A stretch of DNA of 13,927 nucleotides from an uncultured Chlorobiota bacterium (GTDB lineage Bacteria > Bacteroidota > Bacteroidia > Bacteroidales > JAADGE01), in contig CAMZKI010000269.1 in assembly GCA_947311125.1 (NCBI GenBank), forward strand, positions 1 to 13,927, written 5' to 3'. This document shows, piece after piece, positions 9,247 to 13,927 of this stretch. The translations under genes and the position numbers were made by a program. The notes below the pieces were generated by a model that saw nothing but the letters and a program-made list of their open reading frames with translations, was not told the origin of the DNA and made no database searches. Position 1 is the first letter of the stretch. Every line of letters begins with the position of its first letter.

Positions 9247-9882
9247 TTAAGGTATCTCCAAAGTGTCACTAACTTCTTCCGTAATTGAATCAAGCTTCAT
9301 TACTCTTTGATTTTCAGACTGTATAAATACTTGTTTTATGTTAATATCTTTTATATTAAAATATTTTTCAATATACTTTTCCAAACTGTCTTTTCTCATA
9401 AGTCCTTCTTCCGTTATCAAGCTGTCTCCTCCGTTAAAAAATATTTGACCGACAAAAAAGTCATTTTCTTTTCTTTTAAAAAAAACAGTATCTCCGGAAT
9501 TTGTTAAAAATCCTATTACAGGATTTACGGCATAAAAAACTTTAATCCCGGTATTTTTATCATTTTCCAATGCTTTTTTTGTATTTCCCGCCAATGTTTT
9601 AAATCTTTTATATATCAAATTAAATTCCCATTCAGATTCCCTTCCTGTTAAGTGTATAAATTTTTTGTATTCACTTTCTGAAAGTGAGAAAAAAACTAAA
9701 CTTCCCGGTTTTACATATAATATTTCAGCAGAATCGGCAGATACACCGCTGTTGCCTGATTTATCCAAAGCGGAGTCAGCCGGGCTAAACTTATTCTTAT
9801 TTTCCGATATTTTTTCAGGACGGCAATTGCTTACAAAAAATAAGATAAAAAAATATATAATTATTATATAGCCACTTTTCAT
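9247..9882 (-). CDS. unknown lipoprotein
   Basis: A 211-residue protein that I do not recognise. The N-terminus is a lipoprotein signal peptide: Lys at position 2, a very hydrophobic Ile/Phe stretch (6-17), then a lipobox-like VSNC with the acceptor Cys at 20. A polar Ser/Asp-rich spacer (about 25-55) follows. The rest (about 56-200) is an alpha/beta-looking domain with YVKPGSLVFFSLSESEY and FVGQIFFNGGDSLITEEG as its most distinctive stretches. No catalytic motif stands out. It should be attached to the inner or outer membrane facing the periplasm. It is the first gene of a probable two-gene unit with the DUF4476 gene and diverges from the M48 protease gene across a 93-bp gap. Coding status is good from length, signal peptide and spacing; function is open. 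Confidence 0.75.
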   Translation of the reverse strand: MKSGYIIIIYFFILFFVSNCRPEKISENKNKFSPADSALDKSGNSGVSADSAEILYVKPGSLVFFSLSESEYKKFIHLTGRESEWEFNLIYKRFKTLAGNTKKALENDKNTGIKVFYAVNPVIGFLTNSGDTVFFKRKENDFFVGQIFFNGGDSLITEEGLMRKDSLEKYIEKYFNIKDINIKQVFIQSENQRVMKLDSITEEVSDTLEIP

Positions 9883-9942
9883 CTGTTTTCAACTTAAAAC
9901 ACAAGATAAGTTTTTGATAAGAAATATTTACAATATAGTTTT

Positions 9943-9950
9943 TAACTTTG
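9943..9950 (+). promoter_or_regulatory. candidate -7 element for the M48 protease / CYTH-HD operon
   Basis: TAACTTTG fits TAnnTTTG and would start transcription about 19 nt before the ATG at 9976. The nearest upstream TTTG (9913-9916) is 26 bp away, longer than the usual spacing. It directly abuts the minus-strand element at 9951-9958. Confidence 0.5.
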
Positions 9951-9958
9951 CAAACTTA
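9951..9958 (-). promoter_or_regulatory. candidate -7 element for the lipoprotein / DUF4476 unit
   Basis: On the minus strand TAAGTTTG fits TAnnTTTG, giving a leader of about 60 nt before the lipoprotein ATG at 9882. No -33 element is visible. It shares a near-palindrome with the plus-strand box next to it. Confidence 0.4.
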
Positions 9959-9975
9959 ACATAAAAATCACTGGA

Positions 9976-11208
9976 ATGTATAATACAGTTTTTTATCTTA
10001 TTATCGGCATTTTAGTATTTTCTTATATTCTTTCACAATACATTGATTTTTTAAATACAAAATACCGCAATAAAAATATCCCGCCTGAACTCGAAGGCAT
10101 ATATGACAGTCAAAAATACAAAAAATCTCAAGAATACGGAAGGATTAACTCTAAACTTTCGTTTTACAGTTCTGCTTTTGTATTGTTGCTTACATTAGGT
10201 ATGCTTTTTTTCGGCGGTTTTAATTATATAAATGAAATCGCCCTTTCATTTTCGGATAATCAAATTATTCAGGTATTAATTTTTTTCGGTATACTTTTAT
10301 TTGTTTCTGATATTATAACAACACCTTTTGCTGTTTATTCCGTTTTTGTTATTGAGGAAAAGTTCGGTTTTAATAAAACAGGTATAAAAACATTTATTAC
10401 GGATAAAATTAAAGGATGGTTTATAGGTGCCTTAATAGGCGGAGGTTTGCTTGCCCTTATCGTTTGGTTTTACCTTAAAACTGAAGATATGTTTTGGATA
10501 TATGCATGGGTTACCGTAAGCCTGTTTTCAATATTTATGACAATGTTTTATTCTGATATAATTGTGCCCTTATTTAACAGGCAAACACCTTTGGAAGACG
10601 GTGAATTACGACAAGCCATAGAAAAATTTGCCGGAAAAGCAGGGTTTAAATTAGATAACATTTACGTTATTGACGGCTCAAAACGTTCGACAAAAGCTAA
10701 TGCTTATTTCAGCGGATTCGGACCGAAGAAACGTATTGTTTTGTACGATACTTTAATTAATGACCTTACAACTAATGAGGTAGTTGCCGTTTTAGCCCAT
10801 GAAACAGGGCATTATAAGCATAAACATACGATAAGCAATATTATTGCATCTGTTGTACAAAGCGGAATTATGTTTTATATCTTTTCGTTACTTGTCAACA
10901 ATCCTGAACTTTCAAAAGCAATGGGCTCCGAAAAAACATATTTTCAGCTCGGATTGGTTGCGTTCGCTATTCTTTACAGTCCTGTTTCAACCGTTACAGG
11001 CTTGTTTATGAATACGATATCTCGCAAACATGAATACGAAGCCGATGCCTTTGCGAAAAAACACGGGCAAGCAAAAGGGCTGATTTCCGGACTTAAAAAA
11101 CTAACAGCAAAAAATTTAAGTAATCTCACTCCGCATCCTTGGTATGTTTTTTTTAATTACTCCCACCCTACTCTTTATCAAAGAATTAAAGCTCTGAATA
11201 ATGAATAA
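9976..11208 (+). CDS. M48 family (Ste24/CAAX protease 1-like) membrane metallopeptidase
   Basis: A 410-residue integral membrane zinc protease of family M48A, the Ste24/CAAX prenyl protease 1 type. Bacteria do not prenylate CAAX proteins, so its role is probably membrane protein quality control or peptide cleavage. Seven hydrophobic segments fit the Ste24 fold: about 4-23, 63-85, 97-125, 147-167, 172-192, 288-307 and 323-345. The zinc motif HETGH is at 275-279 with catalytic Glu276. The third ligand is probably Glu353 in HEYEADAFA (352-360). The N-terminal M48_N region includes VIEEKFGFNKTG near 125, and the conserved GSKRSTKANAYFSGFG segment lies just before the active site. The length is typical. 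Its stop overlaps the next gene's ATG by 8 bp, so the two are probably translationally coupled. Family assignment is firm; the substrate is unknown. Confidence 0.93.
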   Translation: MYNTVFYLIIGILVFSYILSQYIDFLNTKYRNKNIPPELEGIYDSQKYKKSQEYGRINSKLSFYSSAFVLLLTLGMLFFGGFNYINEIALSFSDNQIIQVLIFFGILLFVSDIITTPFAVYSVFVIEEKFGFNKTGIKTFITDKIKGWFIGALIGGGLLALIVWFYLKTEDMFWIYAWVTVSLFSIFMTMFYSDIIVPLFNRQTPLEDGELRQAIEKFAGKAGFKLDNIYVIDGSKRSTKANAYFSGFGPKKRIVLYDTLINDLTTNEVVAVLAHETGHYKHKHTISNIIASVVQSGIMFYIFSLLVNNPELSKAMGSEKTYFQLGLVAFAILYSPVSTVTGLFMNTISRKHEYEADAFAKKHGQAKGLISGLKKLTAKNLSNLTPHPWYVFFNYSHPTLYQRIKALNNE

Positions 11209-12127
11209 AGAAATTGAACGTAAATTTTTGGTTTTAAATAATGACTTCATAAAAGAAGCTGAAAGCTCATCAAAAATAGTTCAGGGATATTTATCAAAAG
11301 ACCCGCAAAGAACTGTGAGAATTCGTATAAAAGATAAAAAAGCATTCATTACCGTTAAGGGAATTTCCGGGAATAAAGGCACTGAAAGATTTGAATATGA
11401 AAAAGAAATAAACAAACAAGATGCTTTACAATTATTAGAGTTATGCCTGCCGGATATAATTAAAAAAACAAGGTACTATATTCCGGCAGGAAAGCATATT
11501 TTTGAAGTTGACGTTTTCGAGGGAAAATATGAAGGACTTATTATTGCTGAAATTGAACTTGAAAATGCTGATGAAAATTTCATAAAGCCGGATTGGTTAG
11601 GCAAGGAAGTAACAGGAAATAAAGAATATTACAATTCTGAATTATCAAAAAACACAGATATTATCCCTGAAATTACAAAAAAAATGATTTGTTATTTCAA
11701 AAATGATGTAAGGCGAATTAATCATGCCCTTAAAGTTTTTGCTTATGCACAAACTATCAGCAAACTTGAAAATATTTCTTTTGAAGACCGGCAAACAACA
11801 GAAATTTGCGGACTTTTGCACGATATAGGAATAAAAATTTGCGAAGAAAAATACGGTTCAACAGCCGGCAAGTATCAGGAAATTGAAAGCCCTGTTGTTG
11901 CAGAAAGCATACTCTCCGATTTTAATATTTCCGATAAAGTTAAAGAAAGAGTTTTATTTATTATTGCCAATCACCATTCTTACAATAAAATTGACGGTAT
12001 TGATTTTCAAATTCTTGTTGAAGCAGATTTTATAGTTAATTTTGAAGAAGGTAACGAGCCTAAAAGTATTTTATCTGCCGTTAAAAAAAATGTTTTCAAA
12101 ACAAAAACATCTTTGATTTTTCTTTAA
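11201..12127 (+). CDS. CYTH-HD fusion: triphosphate tunnel domain plus HD phosphohydrolase
   Basis: A 308-residue soluble protein with two enzymatic domains. Residues 1-155 form a CYTH (triphosphate tunnel) domain. They start with EIERK (ExExK, residues 4-8) and show Arg40/Arg42, Thr51/Lys53, Glu65/Glu67, Lys89/Arg91, Glu102/Asp104 and Glu117/Glu119, the alternating charged residues that line the tunnel. The family includes inorganic triphosphatases, thiamine triphosphatases and class IV adenylate cyclases. Residues about 160-305 are an HD domain: His175 in RRINHALKVF, His207-Asp208 in LLHDIGI, YGSTAGKYQEIESP, His258-His259 and Asp276 in LVEADFIVN. This resembles a stand-alone HD family of Clostridia and Bacteroidetes. 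Both sites look intact, so two hydrolytic activities on phosphate compounds are expected. It overlaps the M48 gene by 8 bp. The substrate cannot be told from sequence. Confidence 0.88.
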   Translation: MNKEIERKFLVLNNDFIKEAESSSKIVQGYLSKDPQRTVRIRIKDKKAFITVKGISGNKGTERFEYEKEINKQDALQLLELCLPDIIKKTRYYIPAGKHIFEVDVFEGKYEGLIIAEIELENADENFIKPDWLGKEVTGNKEYYNSELSKNTDIIPEITKKMICYFKNDVRRINHALKVFAYAQTISKLENISFEDRQTTEICGLLHDIGIKICEEKYGSTAGKYQEIESPVVAESILSDFNISDKVKERVLFIIANHHSYNKIDGIDFQILVEADFIVNFEEGNEPKSILSAVKKNVFKTKTSLIFL

Positions 12128-12129
12128 AA

Positions 12130-12137
12130 TATGTTTG
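12130..12137 (+). promoter_or_regulatory. candidate -7 element for the universal stress protein gene
   Basis: TATGTTTG matches TAnnTTTG fully and would give a leader of about 85-90 nt before the ATG at 12232. A weaker alternative is TTTG at 12166-12169 with TATATTG 20 bp later (12190-12196). No terminator separates this gene from the CYTH-HD gene, so readthrough from the operon is also possible. Confidence 0.3.
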
Positions 12138-12231
12138 CATAATTTTTATTAAAAGTAAGAAAATATTTGCAAAACCCTCTTAAATTGTTTATATTGCACT
12201 TTAGAATTAGGGACTTTTAAATCTTAATATT

Positions 12232-13086
12232 ATGAAAGCAAAAACACAAAATGTAATTTTAATACCTACCGATTTTTCGGAAGTTTGCAACAACGCAACA
12301 GAACACGGGATGGTTTTGGCTAAAGCCCTAAAAAGTCAGGTATGGCTTTTACACGTGTTTGATAAAGATACAGAAAAATATCTTCAAAAAAACAACCTTG
12401 AAGCAAGTAATCTTGAAATTATGCTTAAGGAAATTGCCGATAAATATGTTAAGAAATACGGTATATCAGTAGATACTCTGATAGAAAACGGGAATTTATT
12501 CGAGAAAATTAAAGAAGTTAATGACCGTATAAAATCTAAATTAATAATTCTCGGAACACACGGAAAAATGGGTTTTCAAAAAATAGCAGGAAGTTATGTT
12601 CTTAAAATAGTTTCTATGACAAATACCCCCACCGTAGTTGTGCAAAAAGAATCAAAAGCTTCAGGATATAAAACCATAATATTTCCGATAACGGCAAACA
12701 CAGAAGACAGACAAAAGGTTAACTGGGCAATTGCAATGTCAAAAGTATTTGATGCAGTTATACACCTGATTCCGAAATTTGAGTCGGAAAAATATCATAA
12801 AACAAAAATAATGAATGTTACAAAGCAAATTAAAAATATTTTGGCAGAATACGGTGTTAAGTTTGTAGATAAAGTATCATCTCCGGAAGCAGGTAATTTT
12901 GCCAAGCAAGTTATTGATTATGCGGTGGAAAATAAAGCCGATTTAATTATGACTCTTATAAACAAAGACAAAACATTCTTTTTCAGTTCGTGGGATGAGC
13001 AAATAATTTATAACTCTTCACAAATTCCGGTTATCTGTATTAATCCTGTTGATACTAAAAAAACCACCTGGGCAAAAAGTTGGTAA
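12232..13086 (+). CDS. universal stress protein, tandem Usp domains
   Basis: A 284-residue cytoplasmic protein with two universal stress protein domains in tandem. The first (about 6-139) has the typical start VILIPTDFSE with Asp14. It also has a glycine-rich nucleotide-binding loop: GTHG at 108-111 and GS at 120-121, with 8 residues between against 9 in the canonical G2xG9xG(S/T). It ends in TPTVVVQ. The second domain (about 146-276) keeps the fold pattern (KTIIFPITAN, KADLIMTL, IPVICINP) but has lost the glycine loop, so only the first is likely to bind ATP. This arrangement is common in Bacteroidetes. USP proteins respond to starvation, oxidative or energy stress; the partner here is unknown. 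It is preceded by a 104-bp gap and followed by its own terminator, so it is probably expressed alone. Confidence 0.93.
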   Translation: MKAKTQNVILIPTDFSEVCNNATEHGMVLAKALKSQVWLLHVFDKDTEKYLQKNNLEASNLEIMLKEIADKYVKKYGISVDTLIENGNLFEKIKEVNDRIKSKLIILGTHGKMGFQKIAGSYVLKIVSMTNTPTVVVQKESKASGYKTIIFPITANTEDRQKVNWAIAMSKVFDAVIHLIPKFESEKYHKTKIMNVTKQIKNILAEYGVKFVDKVSSPEAGNFAKQVIDYAVENKADLIMTLINKDKTFFFSSWDEQIIYNSSQIPVICINPVDTKKTTWAKSW

Positions 13087-13110
13087 TTTATCAGGGTAAA
13101 AAGCTTTCTG

Positions 13111-13139
13111 AAGAGGCATAATTGCCTCTTTTTATTTTT
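13111..13139 (+). terminator. intrinsic terminator after the universal stress protein gene
   Basis: A perfect 8-bp stem (13111-13118 with 13123-13130, core GAGGCA/TGCCTC) with a 4-nt loop is followed by a T-rich tract. It lies 24 bp after the stop codon. Confidence 0.88.
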
Positions 13140-13174
13140 CGGGATAAAAAATTTCCGATAATTTTATTTTTTTT

Positions 13175-13182
13175 TACTTTTG
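13175..13182 (+). promoter_or_regulatory. -7 promoter element of the tRNA-Thr gene
   Basis: TACTTTTG matches TAnnTTTG and ends 7 bp before the tRNA 5' end, so transcription would start at or within a few bases of the mature tRNA. No -33 TTG is obvious in the T-rich upstream sequence. Confidence 0.55.
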
Positions 13183-13189
13183 TCGCACT

Positions 13190-13262
13190 GCCATCTTAGC
13201 TCAGCCGGTAGAGCAGCTCACTCGTAATGAGCAGGTCGCGGGTTCGAGTCCCGTGGATGGCT
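13190..13262 (+). tRNA. tRNA-Thr (anticodon CGT)
   Basis: A complete cloverleaf can be folded by hand. The 7-bp acceptor pairs 13190-13196 with 13255-13261, ending in one T-G wobble. The D stem is GCTC/GAGC (13199-13202 with 13211-13214). The anticodon stem is GCTCA/TGAGC (13216-13220 with 13228-13232) around the loop CTCGTAA, with anticodon CGT at 13223-13225, which reads ACG. The T arm is 13238-13254 with loop TTCGAGT. The discriminator base is T at 13262, and no CCA is encoded. The CGT anticodon assigns it to threonine. Its own -7 box and terminator make it a single-gene unit. Confidence 0.96.
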
Positions 13263-13279
13263 CACGGAATATATTAGTA

Positions 13280-13316
13280 AAAAGGCAGTATTCAACGGAA
13301 ATACTGCCTTTTCTGT
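13280..13316 (+). terminator. intrinsic terminator after tRNA-Thr
   Basis: A perfect 13-bp stem (13280-13292 with 13300-13312, core GGCAGTATT/AATACTGCC) with a 7-nt loop runs into a short T tract. It starts 18 bp after the tRNA. Confidence 0.85.
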
Positions 13317-13353
13317 GTTTTAAGGGTTTTAATCAAAAAAACATTTTTCGTCA

Positions 13354-13423
13354 TATATAATTCCCCCATTTGTAAAAACAACTTTTTTACAAAACTAATT
13401 TTTTTTGGGGGGGGAATTATATA
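13354..13423. repeat. long imperfect hairpin with C5 and G8 runs
   Basis: A perfect 14-bp outer inverted repeat (13354-13367 with 13410-13423, core AATTCCCCC/GGGGGAATT) encloses a perfect 10-bp inner inverted repeat (13369-13378 with 13384-13393). A 16-nt unpaired stretch on the 3' side holds a run of eight T and the first of eight G. The ends read TATA on both sides. There is no coding potential and no flanking target duplication that I can see. It could be a small mobile-element relic, a transcription end or a chromosome-structure element. The type is uncertain; the structure is directly visible. Confidence 0.7.
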
Positions 13424-13552
13424 ACACCTACAAAATATAAAATTAATAAGGGAAAAATCACAAATAAAAATTTACAAAAAGTAATTAACACCTCTATTTT
13501 TTTGGTTTGACGTTTTAAAATGCTATATTTACCAAATTAAAGAAATTGGCTA

Positions 13553-13693
13553 CTTTGCGGATTTGAGAGTGTGTATGTTAAGCGCACTGCTAATAACCCG
13601 ATATTGACTAACATTCAGATAAATCTGACCGAAATTGCTCCGTGCTTTGCACTCTTGCCCTTTCAGGAAATTCACTACTAACAGGTCGCTAAA
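13553..13693. other. structured, less AT-rich non-coding segment
   Basis: Between the hairpin at 13354-13423 and the partial gene, 13561-13680 has 48 G/C in 120 bases, against 26 in 120 for 13381-13500. Several short inverted repeats are present: ATGTTA/TAACAT at 13575-13580 and 13609-13614, TCAGA/TCTGA around TAAA, and GTGC/GCAC around TTT. The minus strand is open for 47 codons but has no ATG, so I do not call a gene. It may be a non-coding RNA, a dispersed repeat, or the remnant of a gene or element. It belongs to the gene-free stretch 13313-13784, whose remaining parts are very AT-rich and otherwise empty. Confidence 0.35.
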
Positions 13694-13716
13694 TCAATTT
13701 GCATAAACAGCACAAA

Positions 13717-13764
13717 AGAGAGGCTTATTAAATTTATTTGCCTCTCTAAGTGCAAATAAATTTA
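13717..13764 (+). promoter_or_regulatory. two overlapping, mutually exclusive hairpins before the DUF1611-like gene
   Basis: Hairpin 1 pairs AGAGAGGC (13717-13724) with GCCTCTCT (13740-13747) around a 15-nt loop. Hairpin 2 pairs a perfect 13-bp repeat (13729-13741 with 13752-13764, core TTTATTTGC/GCAAATAAA) around a 10-nt loop. They share bases 13740-13741, and each uses the other's loop, so they cannot form together. No T tract follows hairpin 1 on the plus strand. The pair ends 20 bp before the ATG at 13785. It could be a leader switch, or hairpin 1 could terminate an upstream RNA. Confidence 0.4.
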
Positions 13765-13784
13765 TAAAAGTTAATAAATAAATT

Positions 13785-13927
13785 ATGAATGAAAAAGCAT
13801 TAGTATACAGTGAAAATGAGTTTGGAAAGATAGACGGAAAAGTGGCAAATGGTTTAGCCAGATATTCTGAACGATATGAAATCGTCGGAATTATAGACAG
13901 TACAAAAAAAGGAATGGATGCAGGAGA
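13785..13927 (+). CDS. partial gene, DUF1611-like N-terminus (cut by the window end)
   Basis: The ATG at 13785-13787 opens a frame that stays open to the end of the window, giving 47 complete codons. The sequence MNEKALVYSENEFGKIDGKV, continuing with ANGLARYSERYEIVGIIDST and a Lys/Gly-rich DAG segment, resembles the N-terminal Rossmann-like part of DUF1611 proteins. In those, a K-x-A-x-G-x-x-R-Y motif is followed by a hydrophobic strand and DST. The family includes DgcN of D-glutamate catabolism, an N-acetyltransferase, and in many genomes lies beside a dipeptide epimerase-type gene. I recognise only the pattern, and the ATP-binding C-terminal domain lies outside the window. The start is the only ATG in frame near the beginning of homology. 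The two hairpins just upstream may regulate it. Confidence 0.6.
   Translation, partial: MNEKALVYSENEFGKIDGKVANGLARYSERYEIVGIIDSTKKGMDAG

Noticed and set aside
12088..12127. Terminator at the end of the CYTH-HD gene (TGTTTT/AAAACA-type repeat followed by T-rich sequence)
   Set aside because: The stem is A/T only, lies inside the coding sequence and has competing pairings.
13561..13690. Integron attC site, prompted by GTTAAGC at 13577-13583
   Set aside because: A matching RYYYAAC partner in the required order was not found on either strand, and no integrase or cassette array is visible.
13553..13693. Small protein gene on the minus strand
   Set aside because: The frame is open for 47 codons but has no ATG and no recognisable start region, and it is bounded by stops at both ends.
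13263..13784. Genomic island attachment site at the tRNA-Thr 3' end
   Set aside because: No repeat of the tRNA 3' end and no integrase gene is visible in the window, although an island could begin beyond its end.
1..13927. Genetic code with TGA read as Trp
   Set aside because: All other genes encode Trp by TGG and have no internal TGA, and the transketolase frame itself ends in TGA.

Overview
The window looks like chromosomal DNA of a free-living, AT-rich member of the Bacteroidota (Bacteroidetes). Four things support this: a DUF4476 protein, a very large secreted alpha-2-macroglobulin of the Bacteroidetes type, a two-domain universal stress protein, and repeated matches to the Bacteroidetes -7 promoter element TAnnTTTG with little Shine-Dalgarno sequence before most starts. 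All complete genes use the standard code, with many TGG Trp codons. No IS transposase, phage gene or CRISPR array is visible.

Layout. (1) 107-6247 (+): alpha-2-macroglobulin with an intact thioester Cys-Thr-Glu-Gln, closed by an intrinsic terminator. (2) 6306-8288 (-): a full-length transketolase reading frame split by a single in-frame TGA at codon 308, where transketolases normally carry a conserved Trp. The stop lies in the linker between the two catalytic domains. (3) 8442-9185 and 9247-9882 (-): a DUF4476 exported protein preceded by an unknown lipoprotein, probably one transcription unit ending in a strong terminator. (4) 9976-11208 and 11201-12127 (+): a seven-helix M48 (Ste24-type) membrane protease whose last bases overlap the start of a CYTH-HD fusion protein. 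(5) 12232-13086 (+): tandem universal stress protein with its own terminator. (6) 13190-13262 (+): tRNA-Thr(CGT) with its own promoter and terminator. (7) 13313-13784: a gene-free stretch with a long C5/G8 hairpin, a less AT-rich structured segment, and two overlapping, mutually exclusive inverted repeats just before (8) a partial gene from 13785 to the window end that resembles the N-terminus of DUF1611 proteins.

The genes do not form one pathway. Envelope functions (A2M, lipoprotein, DUF4476, M48 protease) sit beside housekeeping metabolism (transketolase), a probable nucleotide or polyphosphate hydrolase (CYTH-HD) and a stress protein. The points most worth a second look are the Trp-to-TGA change in transketolase, the CYTH-HD fusion translationally coupled to the M48 protease, the abutting divergent -7 boxes at 9943-9958, and the structured non-coding stretch after the tRNA. 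No clearly new multi-gene system is visible.
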